A stretch of DNA of 64,000 nucleotides, from positions 1 to 64,000 of the forward strand of contig DAHWNZ010000001.1 in NCBI GenBank assembly GCA_027339635.1, read 5' to 3'. The translations under genes were made by a program, and so were the position numbers. The notes under the pieces are model-generated. The model saw only the letters and a list, made by a program, of their open reading frames with translations. It was not told the DNA's origin and did not search any database. The number at the start of each line of letters is the position of its first letter. Positions within the stretch are counted from its first letter, which is position 1. The DNA is from AG-12 sp027339635. Its GTDB lineage: Bacteria; Chloroflexota; Dormibacteria; Aeolococcales; Bog-877. Below, in pieces: positions 33,204 through 41,649 of the stretch.

Positions 33204-33432
33204 ATCGCCCTCCTGTCCTGATTGCCAACCGCTTGGCGCCGCCCTGCGAGCCTTCACCCCCCAACTCGGGACGACCTACCTCGGCACTGCCTGGCTGCAG
33301 GTTAGAGACTGGATTGGTCGGAGGTGAAAGCCCCCGACACCAGCGGCTCGGATTGCCGGTCCATGCGGCCACAAATGGCTGTTGAACGGTCGGTCACTTG
33401 CCAAGCGAGCGCGGCCCAGGGATGATGCGGCC

Positions 33433-34620
33433 ATGCCCTGGCCCTTGCTCCTTCTGGCGGAGGCTGGCTTCACCGCCGTGGCGGCTACCGTGGTCCTGCG
33501 GCGGCTCCGCCGCCGCCCCTTCTCGTTCAACACGGTGGAGCAACGAGCAACCCTGCGGACTCTCGCGTTCGCGACCTCTGCGGTCTCGGCTCTGCGCCAG
33601 GGGCTGACTGCGAAGACGGCCGGGAAGGTTCTTAGGGCGCTGGTCCCCCAGTCGGGAGGAATGGCGGCGGCGATCTACGACGGCCGCCAGATGCTGGGAT
33701 ACCAAGCCGCCGCCGGGAGCCGCTCGGAGCTTCACCTGAAGCATCTGGAAGAGGATCTCCATCAGATAGTGGCGGCTCTGCACACCGGCCGGGCCCAGCT
33801 GGTCCGGATGCACCGGCTCAGGGGGCCCGGCGACTGCCCTCTGCGGGTGGCGGTCGTGGCGCCGCTCGTCTTGGAGGACGGGCCGGTGGCGGCGCTGGTC
33901 ACCTTCCACGGCGGTGAGGTGGACCCGGCCCAGCTTCGGATCACGAGCGATCTGGCTGAGCTGCTGGCGACCCAGCTCCGACTCCAGCGCGCCGACCAGC
34001 AGCAGGCGGCCCTGGTGCGTTCGGAACTGCGGGCCCTGCGGGCGCAGATCTCCCCGCACTTCATCTACAACACCCTGACGACCATTGCCAGTTTTGTGCG
34101 AACCGATCCGGAGCGGGCCCGGGAGCTGCTGATTGAATTTTCCGACTTCAGCCGTCGCGCCTTCTCCGGAACGCCGGCTGAGTTCACCACTCTGGCGGAC
34201 GAGCTCGTCTATGTGAACCAGTACCTCACCCTGGAGCAGGCCCGCTTCGGAGATCGCCTCACGGTGCGGTATCACATAGAGCCCGAGGTGCTGAGCACGG
34301 TGGTGCCAACTCTGCTGGTCCAGCCCTTGGTGGAGAACGCGGTCAAGCACGGAATTGAGCGCCGCCGGGGCAAGGGAACCATCGTGATCGAGGCCGACGA
34401 CCAGGATGACGAATGCCTCATCTCCGTGAGGGACGACGGCAACGGCTTCACCCTCCCCATTGACCTCGGGGAGCATCAGGGAGCACTGGGCAACATCAAC
34501 CGCCGACTGAACCACATATTCGGCCCGGCCCACGGCCTCGAGATCGAGTCCAGCACCGGCAGGGGCACAGCCGTGCGGGTCAGGATCCCCAAGTATCGAC
34601 CGGGCGTGAAGGCCTCGTAG
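33433..34620 (+). CDS. LytS/YehU-type sensor histidine kinase with GAF-like domain
   Basis: 395 residues. One N-terminal membrane helix (PLLLLAEAGFTAVAATVVL), a GAF-like input domain at about 65-190, then the His_kinase domain: ISPHFIYNTLTTIASFV with the phosphorylated His at about 208, N-box VENAVKHGIE, and DDGNGF and GRGTAVRVRIP of the ATPase. Members pair with LytTR regulators, and such a gene follows after 3 nt. The position next to acs and the acetate symporter suggests it senses acetate, pyruvate or carbon state (inference). ATG 33433 is chosen because it begins the membrane helix; an upstream frame lacks a ribosome binding site. Confidence 0.9.
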   Translation: MPWPLLLLAEAGFTAVAATVVLRRLRRRPFSFNTVEQRATLRTLAFATSAVSALRQGLTAKTAGKVLRALVPQSGGMAAAIYDGRQMLGYQAAAGSRSELHLKHLEEDLHQIVAALHTGRAQLVRMHRLRGPGDCPLRVAVVAPLVLEDGPVAALVTFHGGEVDPAQLRITSDLAELLATQLRLQRADQQQAALVRSELRALRAQISPHFIYNTLTTIASFVRTDPERARELLIEFSDFSRRAFSGTPAEFTTLADELVYVNQYLTLEQARFGDRLTVRYHIEPEVLSTVVPTLLVQPLVENAVKHGIERRRGKGTIVIEADDQDDECLISVRDDGNGFTLPIDLGEHQGALGNINRRLNHIFGPAHGLEIESSTGRGTAVRVRIPKYRPGVKAS

Positions 34621-34623
34621 GCG

Positions 34624-35379
34624 GTGGAGCCGCCGTTTCTTGTCCTGGTGGCCGACGACGAGCGGCCCGCTCGCGAAGAGTTGAGCTACCTCCTGCGCCG
34701 GTCCTCGCGAGTTCGTGAGGTCCTGGAGGCCGAGGACGCCAGCTCAGCCATGGACATGCTGGCCAAGGATCGCCCCGATGTGGTCTTCTTCGACATCCAG
34801 ATGCCGGGGCTCGATGGGTTGCAGCTGGCGGGACTCGTGGCATCGATGCCATCCCCCCCACCGGTGGTGTTCGTGACCGCCTTCCAGGAGCATGCTCTGG
34901 AGGCCTTCCATCTGGCGGCATTCGACTACCTCCTCAAGCCGGTGCGCGCCGATCGCCTCAACCTCACCCTGGAAAGGCTCACCCTGTGGGCCCGCCAGCC
35001 CGGCCCGAACGGTCACACAGAGCACGTGGGAGACGCCCAGGGGCTGGAGAACCGCTTGGCGGTCACCCACCGGGGCAGGATCCTCCTGCTCCCCATCGGC
35101 GACATTCGAGCGGCGGAGGTCTCGGGCGACCGCGTGGCCCTGATCACCGCCGAGGGGCGGTTCATCGCGAGGCTGCGCCTTCAGGAGCTGGAGGAGCGCC
35201 TCTCCAGGCAGGGCTTCATGCGGGTGCATCGCCACTACCTGGTCAACCTCCGCCACATCGCGGCGGTGGAGAGCTTCTTCAACAACACCTACCTGCTCAG
35301 GTTGGAGGGCGTGGACGAACTGACGGTCCCGGTGTCCCGGCGCCACGGACAGCAGTTGCGCTCCACCCTGGGTCTCTGA
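34624..35379 (+). CDS. LytTR-family response regulator
   Basis: 251 residues. Receiver domain 1-120 with acidic pair DDE near residue 12, phosphorylated Asp in FFDIQMPGLDG (about 56) and the conserved Lys in YLLKPV. The LytTR DNA-binding domain occupies about 140-250, with FMRVHRHYLVNLRHIAAVE and VPVSRRHGQQLRSTL as its typical end. It starts with GTG 3 nt after the kinase stop. Kinase and regulator probably control acs, the AceTr channel or the ActP-like symporter. LytTR proteins bind 9-bp direct repeats; I did not find a convincing pair in 33204-33432. Confidence 0.93.
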   Translation: MEPPFLVLVADDERPAREELSYLLRRSSRVREVLEAEDASSAMDMLAKDRPDVVFFDIQMPGLDGLQLAGLVASMPSPPPVVFVTAFQEHALEAFHLAAFDYLLKPVRADRLNLTLERLTLWARQPGPNGHTEHVGDAQGLENRLAVTHRGRILLLPIGDIRAAEVSGDRVALITAEGRFIARLRLQELEERLSRQGFMRVHRHYLVNLRHIAAVESFFNNTYLLRLEGVDELTVPVSRRHGQQLRSTLGL

Positions 35380-35385
35380 CCGTCC

Positions 35386-35736
35386 GTGGGAGACGGCATC
35401 GGCCCCCACCCTGAGCCGGACCGGGCGGTGCCCAGCCCAACCCGTCTGCTCGAGTTTGAGGAGCAAACCGAGGTGGGAAGCGTCTACCTGCAAGCCCTGA
35501 TGCGCAGGCAGCTTCGCCTGAGCCTCACGATAGCCGGCACGTTTGTGGCGTTCCTGGCCGTCCAACCCCTGATCTCCACCCTCTGGCCGCAGTGGTCGAG
35601 GATCCGCCTGGTGGGGCTGCCGCTGCCCTGGATCGTCCTGGCGATCGGCTCGTACCCCCTGCTGATCTGGCTGGGCAGGGTGTACGTGCGTCGCGCTGAG
35701 GAGGTGGATGATGAATTCACCGACCTCCTCAGCTGA
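35386..35736 (+). CDS. DUF485-like small membrane protein (ActP partner)
   Basis: 116 residues with two transmembrane helices (LSLTIAGTFVAFLAVQPLI and LPWIVLAIGSYPLLIWLGRVYV) after an acidic N-terminal region. The layout and the tail RRAEEVDDEFTDLL match DUF485 (YjcH-like) proteins, which are almost always encoded directly before the ActP acetate symporter, as here (9-nt gap). The exact role is not established; it probably assists the symporter. GTG 35386 begins 6 nt after the regulator stop. Confidence 0.8.
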   Translation: MGDGIGPHPEPDRAVPSPTRLLEFEEQTEVGSVYLQALMRRQLRLSLTIAGTFVAFLAVQPLISTLWPQWSRIRLVGLPLPWIVLAIGSYPLLIWLGRVYVRRAEEVDDEFTDLLS

Positions 35737-35745
35737 CCCCAGGCC

Positions 35746-37635
35746 GTGAGCGCGTCCGCGGCCGCAGTACTCGGTCTGTTCGCCATGGCCGCCGTGAGCC
35801 TCGGCGCCGGGCTGTTCGCCCGCCGATTCTCCAGGACCACTTCCGACTTCATGGTGGCGGCCCGGGCGGTGAGGCCACGAGTCAATGCCTCCGCGATCAG
35901 CGGCGAATACCTCAGTGCCGCCTCGTTCCTCGGGATTGCCGGGCTGATCATGCAGTACGGGTACGACGTCCTGTGGTACCCCGTCGGCTATGCGGCGGGC
36001 TACCTGCTCCTGCTGCTGTTCATAGCCGGCCCGCTGCGCCGATTTGGGGCCTACACAATTCCGGACTTCGCGGAGGGCCGCTTCGACAGCCCCCGCTTCA
36101 GGCAGCTGGCAGTCGGCCTGGTCCTGGTGATCGGATTCTTCTACGCCCTGCCCCAGGTGGAGGCGGCCGGGCTGACGGTCCAGACGGCCTCGGGGCTGCC
36201 CTACTGGGTTGGGGTGGTGGTCGTGGTGGTAGTCGTGGTCGCCGCCGTGAGCGGAGGCGGGATGCGAGGGATCACCTTGGTCCAGAGCCTGCAGTTCGCG
36301 GTGAAGATCTTTGCCATATCCCTGCCCGCGTTTCTGCTCTTGCTCCACTTCGGCGGGCCAGCGCTGGCGTTCCCCCCGGATGGCCACACACCCCATCTGG
36401 CCAGACCCACCACATACCAGGTCACCAAGGGCGAGGTCTGGCAGCTGCCCGCCGCCACCATAGTGAATGTCAGCCACCCGACCCCGGTAAAGTGGACCTC
36501 GGGCGTGCTGGTGAGGGCTCCCGGCGCCGTGACGGCGGAGGTGTCGACTCCTGCTGCGGGCCCGGGGTTGCCTCATACCCACGTCACCCGCACGCTGTCC
36601 CTTGGCAGGAACAGCAGGATCCCCAAAGGCGTGGTGGTCTGGGAGGGGCCGACCACGGTAGCACTGGCGGTGGGCCAGCCCGCACCCTACGGCAGTGCGA
36701 CCCCGGTCAGCAGCAACCGGAGTTGGGAGGATCCGTTCGGTCCCTTGGCCGGCGGCAGCGGCCACCCTCTCCTGTTCACCTACTCCCTGATCATGGCGAT
36801 TCTGCTTGGGACCATAGGGCTTCCTCACATCCTGGTCCGGTTCTACACCAACCCTGACGCCCGCGCCTCGCGTCGGACGGCCCTGCTGGTGCTGGTCTTC
36901 CTCGGCGCGTTCTACATTTGGCCGCCGGTATATGGCGCCCTGGGTCGAGCCTTGGACCCCTCTCTATTTGGCAGCAACCTCACCGACTCGGTCGTCCTGG
37001 TCCTCCCGAGCCTGCTCGGAGGGTTTTTGGGGCAGCTCCTCCTGGCGGTGGTCTCGGCGGGAGCCTTCGCCGCCTTCACCTCCACTCTCAGTGGGCTCCT
37101 GGTTTCCCTCTCGGGTGCGCTGGGACATGACGTCTACGGCCGCTGGCTGCGCCCTGCGGCCTCGGCCACCTCGCGGCGGCGGGCATTCCAGCTGGCGGCC
37201 GTCCTGGCGGGTGCGGTTTCCGGCGGCCTCGGCCTGCTGGTGGGGCAGTTCAACATCAGCGTCCTGGTAGGGTGGGCTTTCGCCATCGCCGCGAGCTCCT
37301 TCTTTCCCTTGCTGGTGTTGGGGATCTGGTGGCCGCGGCTCAGCACCTTGGGCGCCGCCGTCGGGGTCACCCTGGGTGGGACTCTGGCGACGCTGGCGAT
37401 AGCGACCACCATGGTTGCCACCATCTCCGCTCCCCTGGAGCTGTTCCTGGCCCGCCAGTCGGGGCTGGCTGTGATCCTGGAGCAACCTGCGATCGTGACC
37501 GTGCCCCTGGCATTTCTGGCCATGGTCGCCATCTCGCTCGTGCGCCCGGGAGCACCCCCAGGGGTGGCGGCCAAGATGGTGCAGCTGCACGCCCCGGAGC
37601 TGTTGGGCCTTCGCCGCGACTACATCCCCGAATGA
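35746..37635 (+). CDS. SSS-family acetate/monocarboxylate cation symporter (ActP-like)
   Basis: 629 residues with 13-14 helices. Sodium/solute symporter features: DFMVAARAVRP, ISGEYLSAASFLGIAGLI, GYAAGYLLLLLFIAGPLRR and RFGAYTIPDFAEGRF match ActP. The region about 205-330 is an unusually long extracytoplasmic insert without hydrophobic helices, between GPALAFPPDG and the next helix. The gene ends a run of sensor kinase, LytTR regulator, DUF485 and symporter. It should import acetate or a related monocarboxylate with a cation. Confidence 0.92.
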   Translation: MSASAAAVLGLFAMAAVSLGAGLFARRFSRTTSDFMVAARAVRPRVNASAISGEYLSAASFLGIAGLIMQYGYDVLWYPVGYAAGYLLLLLFIAGPLRRFGAYTIPDFAEGRFDSPRFRQLAVGLVLVIGFFYALPQVEAAGLTVQTASGLPYWVGVVVVVVVVVAAVSGGGMRGITLVQSLQFAVKIFAISLPAFLLLLHFGGPALAFPPDGHTPHLARPTTYQVTKGEVWQLPAATIVNVSHPTPVKWTSGVLVRAPGAVTAEVSTPAAGPGLPHTHVTRTLSLGRNSRIPKGVVVWEGPTTVALAVGQPAPYGSATPVSSNRSWEDPFGPLAGGSGHPLLFTYSLIMAILLGTIGLPHILVRFYTNPDARASRRTALLVLVFLGAFYIWPPVYGALGRALDPSLFGSNLTDSVVLVLPSLLGGFLGQLLLAVVSAGAFAAFTSTLSGLLVSLSGALGHDVYGRWLRPAASATSRRRAFQLAAVLAGAVSGGLGLLVGQFNISVLVGWAFAIAASSFFPLLVLGIWWPRLSTLGAAVGVTLGGTLATLAIATTMVATISAPLELFLARQSGLAVILEQPAIVTVPLAFLAMVAISLVRPGAPPGVAAKMVQLHAPELLGLRRDYIPE

Positions 37636-37696
37636 CGAGGTGGAGGGAGGTTGGCGCAGTTGAGCCCGGGGACTTGCGTCGCCGATCCGGTCCAGC

Positions 37697-38107
37697 ATGC
37701 ATATATCAGAAGCGACCAACAGGACGGAGGCTGGCCGGCTGCCCGCCGGCTACTTGGAGGTGCGGCCAGCCTCATCTGGCGCCACCGACCCAGCCGCCCG
37801 GGTGGGCTGGCGGTTTGGAGCCGCCGCCATGGTTCGCTATCTTGCCCAGGGACCGCTCCCGTATGGCTTGGGGTGGTGGGCATTCACCTTCCCGGTCGGC
37901 GCCTTCAGCATGGCGACCCTAACCCTCGGGAGCGCGTGGCGCCTGGGCGCGGTCACTGACCTTGGCGTCGGTCTGGTGGCCCTGATGCTCGTGCTCTGGC
38001 TCGTAGTGGCGGGAAGAACGCTGTGGGCAACGGCCACCGGCGACGTCTGGAAGCCGGCCAGTCGGACGGGATCGGCCGGGGTGACCCGGGCGGTACCGGC
38101 GCCGTGA
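37697..38107 (+). pseudogene. TDT-family (TehA/Mae1-like) transporter remnant
   Basis: The open frame gives 136 residues, of which only the last hundred resemble anything: LPYGLGWWAFTFPVGAFSMA and a following helix VGLVALMLVLWLVVAGRTLW match the final two helices of tellurite-resistance/dicarboxylate (TDT) transporters, normally about 330-380 residues. The first eight or so helices are absent, and the preceding 60 bp back to the symporter gene do not encode them in any frame I read. I therefore call it a 5'-truncated relic. The homologous part begins near 37808. Confidence 0.55.
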
Positions 38108-38210
38108 CCGCGCCCAACTTGGCTCAGGTTGCGCGGCCTGTTTCTCATTGCCGAGGCGCGATGCCTCTGCCCGAATGGCACGGATAGCCGATCAGAACAA
38201 GGAGGAGACG

Positions 38211-38591
38211 ATGAACACAACAGGTCCCACCGTGGAGCAGGTCTTGGAGTCAATGCAGGCAGGCAGGCATGGGATCCGTTCCTGACGCCATAGACAAGGC
38301 CGCCAGAGTCGACCCGGCCATGGTCTGGGAACAGGCTCACGGAAGCGCCTTTGCCATGCCCGCGGACGACGGGGCTCTGAGCCCGAGACCAGGACTTTGG
38401 TGTACCTGGCAGCGGCTCTGGCTTCTTCCAACCACGCATGCACCAAGGCGATGGCCAACAAGGCCAAGGTGCAGGGGATAGCAGATGAAAAGCTGCTGGA
38501 AGCCTTCCACATCGCTCGCTTCGCCCTGGCGACCCGGGTGGTCGGTAACGCAGAACCGCTCTTCGACATGCTCACCGCGCGACGGAGATGA
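38211..38591 (+). pseudogene. Carboxymuconolactone decarboxylase/AhpD-like gene broken by two frameshifts
   Basis: AAGGAGG precedes ATG 38211, whose frame stops at 38285. The protein continues in a second frame from about 38268 (GSVPDAIDKAARVDPAMVWE) and in a third from about 38385 (LVYLAAALASSNHACTKAMA). Joined, the three parts make a normal small protein of about 123 residues of the AhpD/CMD fold. The first break is explained by an extra AGGC in a tandem AGGC run (about 38256-38267), the second by loss of one C in a C run near 38382-38384. The usual CxxC keeps only its second Cys (SSNHAC). Decay or assembly errors. Confidence 0.65.
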
Positions 38592-38614
38592 ATTCTTGCG
38601 CTGAACTGAGTGAC

Positions 38615-38637
38615 GAGGGGCAGTGTCGCGGCCCCTC
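38615..38637. terminator. Candidate terminator hairpin between convergent genes
   Basis: GAGGGGC (38615-38621) pairs with GCCCCTC (38631-38637) across a 9-nt loop, between the broken CMD gene and the convergent dehydrogenase gene. Only two T residues follow on the plus strand, so strength is uncertain. Confidence 0.4.
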
Positions 38638-38657
38638 TTCGCTCGGACGAAACAGGT

Positions 38658-39659
38658 CTAGTAGCCGGCTCGAAGATCCACTCGATTCAAGAGTTCGTGC
38701 CCCTCGCAGAACCGCCGCAGCTGATCGCCAAACAGCTCGCAGGTTCGGCGTGCGAAGTTGGGAGAGCTCCAGCTGATGTGGGGGGACAGAAATATTCCCG
38801 GAGTGGTCCAGAGTGGGGATGATTTGGGCAGGGGCTCCTCGACGAAGGCGTCCAAGTATGCGGTGAGCGTGCCACCCCGCACCGCCGCGAGCAGCTCCGG
38901 TTCGTCGATCAGCCCACCTCTGGCGATGTTGATCAAGCATGCGTCCTGATTGAGGGCCGAGAGCACCTCTCGCGAGACGCCCCCTCTGGTCTCGTCGGTC
39001 AAGGGCGCCGCCAGCACCAAGGCGTCCGCTCCCAGGCAAGCTTCGGCCAGCCGGTCCGGAGAGCTGACCTCGAGAGCCAGGCCGGCCGCCCCCGTCTGCG
39101 GGTGGCGCCGAACCGCGGTGACCTGGCAGCCGAATGGCTGGAGCCGGCGCGCCAGCTGCTGCCCTATGGCTCCGAAGCCGAGGATCACGACCTTGAGGTC
39201 GCCCAACTCCCGTAGCTGAAAGGACTTCCAACTCGAGTCACGCTGGGCCGCCCAGATCTCCGCAAGCCGTTTGCAGTGATGCAGGAGGCAGCCCACCACA
39301 AATTCAGCGATGGGGATCGCCACGACCCCGGCCGAGTTGGTCAACACGATGTCCGGGCGGCCGGAGAGTGCATCCCCGAAACTGTCGACCCCAGCGCTGA
39401 CGGAGTGGACCCAGCGGACCTCGGGATGCGCCACCAGGGCGTCTGCCAGGGGATTGCGGCGCACTCCGGCGAGGCGCCCTTCGAAGAGGCGCCAGATGCA
39501 ATCGAATGGGCCGGGCACCTCCGCCTCCTGCCCCAGGGGCGCGGCGACCAGGTCGATATGTCCACCGCCGGCGCGAGCCAAGACCAGGTCCAGATCCGGC
39601 TCCGGTAGCCGCCCGACGATGAGGCAGCGCACGTGTTCCGGGGCGGCGGCGCTGTTCAA
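38658..39659 (-). CDS. D-isomer specific 2-hydroxyacid dehydrogenase
   Basis: 333 residues. NAD(P)-binding motif VVILGFGAIGQQLARRL, then the catalytic Arg in LINIARGGLIDE, the Glu in LDAFVEEPLP and the His in LSPHISW, all in normal order. The family reduces 2-keto acids or oxidises D-2-hydroxy acids (glyoxylate, hydroxypyruvate, phenylpyruvate). The specificity cannot be read. Single gene, minus strand; its upstream region is a 324-bp stretch before the sulfurtransferase gene. Confidence 0.92.
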   Translation of the reverse strand: MNSAAAPEHVRCLIVGRLPEPDLDLVLARAGGGHIDLVAAPLGQEAEVPGPFDCIWRLFEGRLAGVRRNPLADALVAHPEVRWVHSVSAGVDSFGDALSGRPDIVLTNSAGVVAIPIAEFVVGCLLHHCKRLAEIWAAQRDSSWKSFQLRELGDLKVVILGFGAIGQQLARRLQPFGCQVTAVRRHPQTGAAGLALEVSSPDRLAEACLGADALVLAAPLTDETRGGVSREVLSALNQDACLINIARGGLIDEPELLAAVRGGTLTAYLDAFVEEPLPKSSPLWTTPGIFLSPHISWSSPNFARRTCELFGDQLRRFCEGHELLNRVDLRAGY

Positions 39660-39983
39660 GGCCTCCCCTCGGACATCGCTTCTTTCCGAGACCCTGAAGA
39701 CCTCACCCGGATGCTGGCGTGACGGCCTGGACGGCCGGCGGCGCGCGCTGTGCAGGGGTGGCCGCAGGGCTCTGGGCAGGCTGACCCCGGGGGTGGCGCC
39801 GAGGTGAGATTGTGCCGCCCGCTCAGACCACCTCGGCCAAGACGTGCCCGGCCGTCACCGCACGGATCTGCCCGCCGGCTCTGCGCGTATCCCAATCCCA
39901 CAGCGACCCTGGGCCTCCATAATCTCGAGTTGGTTTCCATTCGTGTCAGGTCCTGCCTGGCCCACCTGCTGCATGATGTCGGA
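39660..39983. other. Intergenic region without a recognised gene
   Basis: 324 bp between divergent genes. Open frames here are shadows without a ribosome binding site or family match. A weak -10-like CATAAT lies at 39918-39923, about 60 nt before the sulfurtransferase start. I see no repeat, RNA structure or transposon end. Confidence 0.5.
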
Positions 39984-40817
39984 ATGGACAGCATGCCAAC
40001 CCCCACGGTGGCGCCCAGCTGGCTACTGGCTCATCTTGCCAGGCAGGATCTTAGGATCCTCGATGTGCGTTGGGCCCTGCAATCCGGGTCGCAGCGCGCC
40101 GCCTACGACGCGGGACACATCCCGGGATCAGTCTTCGTGGATCTGGACTCGGATCTCGCCGGACCTCCTGGGGCCATGGGCCGCCACCCGCTCCCGTCAC
40201 TCGAGAGGTTCTGTGAAGCGATGCGGGCAGCCGGGGTGAGCTCCGACTCCTCTGTCGTGATCTATGACGAGGTGACCGGCGCGGCGGCCAGAGCGTGGTG
40301 GCTGCTGAAGTCGTGCGGCCACGACCGGGTCGCGGTCCTCGACGGAGGGCTGTCCGCGTATCTGGAGGCCGGTGGTGAACTCACCGATGAGCCAACCACG
40401 GTGGTCCCGGGCACCCTTTCGGCGTCCCAGTTCGGCCACACGATCCCCGCGGATCTGATCAGGGCCCGCCAGGATCAGGGGCACCTGGTGCTCGACGCCA
40501 GAGCCCGGGACCGCTACCGCGGGGCTCCCAACCCCCTGGATCCCCGACCGGGGCACCTGCCGGGCGCCAAGAGCCTTCCGTGGACCGACCTGTACCGGGC
40601 CGGAGTCCTACTGGAACGCGAGGAGATCCGGCGGCGCCTGCAAGAGGTGGGGCACGACAAAGAGCAGCCAGTGGTTGCCTACTGTGGCTCCGGGGTCACG
40701 GCCTGCGCCCTGCTGCTGGGACTGGCCGCCGCCGGCCTTGACCAGCTCTACCTCTATCCGGGGAGCTGGAGTGAGTGGGCGGCAGACCCGTCCCGCCCGG
40801 TCACGACCCAGGACTGA
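39984..40817 (+). CDS. Two-domain rhodanese sulfurtransferase
   Basis: 277 residues, two rhodanese domains. The first (about 1-135) has the inactive-domain pattern LRILDVRWAL, AAYDAGHIPGSVFVDLD and VAVLDGGLSAYLEAGG. The second carries the active loop VVAYCGSGVTAC, with the persulfide Cys at about residue 234. CGSGVTA is typical of 3-mercaptopyruvate sulfurtransferases; thiosulfate as donor is also possible. The ATG at 39984 precedes the family start (SWLLAHLARQDLRILD); the longer upstream frame is rejected. Confidence 0.92.
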   Translation: MDSMPTPTVAPSWLLAHLARQDLRILDVRWALQSGSQRAAYDAGHIPGSVFVDLDSDLAGPPGAMGRHPLPSLERFCEAMRAAGVSSDSSVVIYDEVTGAAARAWWLLKSCGHDRVAVLDGGLSAYLEAGGELTDEPTTVVPGTLSASQFGHTIPADLIRARQDQGHLVLDARARDRYRGAPNPLDPRPGHLPGAKSLPWTDLYRAGVLLEREEIRRRLQEVGHDKEQPVVAYCGSGVTACALLLGLAAAGLDQLYLYPGSWSEWAADPSRPVTTQD

Positions 40818-40837
40818 GAGCCGGCCCGCAGGGGCGC

Positions 40838-41581
40838 TCAGGAGCGCCGAACGACCTTGGTGCTGCTGGCCTGCATGAGTGGGCGCAGCACGATCTGGTC
40901 CAGGTTGACGTGGGGTGGACGGGTGATGGCGAATGCCACCACATCGGCCACGTCCTCGGGAGTCAGCGGCTGGAGCCCGGAGTAGACCCCCGCCGCCCGC
41001 TCGGCGTCCCCGTCGAAGCGATTGAGTGAAAAGTCGGTCTCCACCATGCCGGGGCACACCTCGGTCACCCGGATCGGCCTTCCAGCCAACTCGAGGCGCA
41101 GCGTCTGGGTGATGGCATGCACCGCATGCTTGGCGGAGGTGTACCCAGCACCACCCTCGTACACCTCTATGGCGGCCGTGGACGACAAGTTGACGACGTG
41201 TCCCATTCGCGACCTCTCCAGGGCAGGCAGCAGCTGCCTGGTCATGGCCACCAGACCTAACACGTTGACCTCCCACATCCAGCGCCATTTCGCAGGGTCA
41301 GCAGCCGACACCGGGTCCAGCCCCCGGGCACCGCCGGCGTTGTTGACCAAGACCCGGACCTCATCCAGGCCGTCGCAGAATGCCCGTACGCTCTCGGGTT
41401 CGCTGACGTCCAGCAGACGAGCCTCACCGTCGATCTGGCGGGCGAGAGCCTGCATCAGATCCAGCCGGCGCGCTCCGAGCAGAACCCGGTACCCCTCCTG
41501 ACTCAGGCGGCGAGCCGTGGCCGCGCCAATGCCGGCCGACGCACCGGTCACCACCGCCAAGGGCCGGGTGTCAGAGGTCAT
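40838..41581 (-). CDS. Short-chain dehydrogenase/reductase (SDR)
   Basis: 247 residues, classical SDR. Cofactor loop VVTGASAGIGAATARRL, NNAGG, catalytic Ser in VVNLSSTAA and YTSAKHAVHA (YxxxK). ETDF and the C-terminal LRPLMQASS are as in YdfG-like serine/3-hydroxy acid dehydrogenases, the closest guess for substrate. ATG 41581 starts directly before the cofactor fold and has GGGGG upstream; a longer frame to 41731 overlaps the neighbouring gene and is rejected. Convergent with the sulfurtransferase gene. Confidence 0.92.
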   Translation of the reverse strand: MTSDTRPLAVVTGASAGIGAATARRLSQEGYRVLLGARRLDLMQALARQIDGEARLLDVSEPESVRAFCDGLDEVRVLVNNAGGARGLDPVSAADPAKWRWMWEVNVLGLVAMTRQLLPALERSRMGHVVNLSSTAAIEVYEGGAGYTSAKHAVHAITQTLRLELAGRPIRVTEVCPGMVETDFSLNRFDGDAERAAGVYSGLQPLTPEDVADVVAFAITRPPHVNLDQIVLRPLMQASSTKVVRRS

Positions 41582-41649
41582 GCCCCCAATCCTCTCATCC
41601 TCGCCCACAGGAGCGGCGGGAGTCGTTCGCGAGGCGGTCGACTGCGCCC

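Noticed and set aside
33204..33432. LytTR binding site search between acs and the kinase gene
   Set aside because: One half-site-like ACCGTTCAA (minus strand, near 33385) was found, but no second copy at the usual spacing, so it is not reported as an operator.
34744..36828. Open frame of 694 codons on the minus strand
   Set aside because: Antisense to the LytTR regulator, DUF485 and symporter genes; low-complexity Q/H/G/R composition, no domain, no ribosome binding site.
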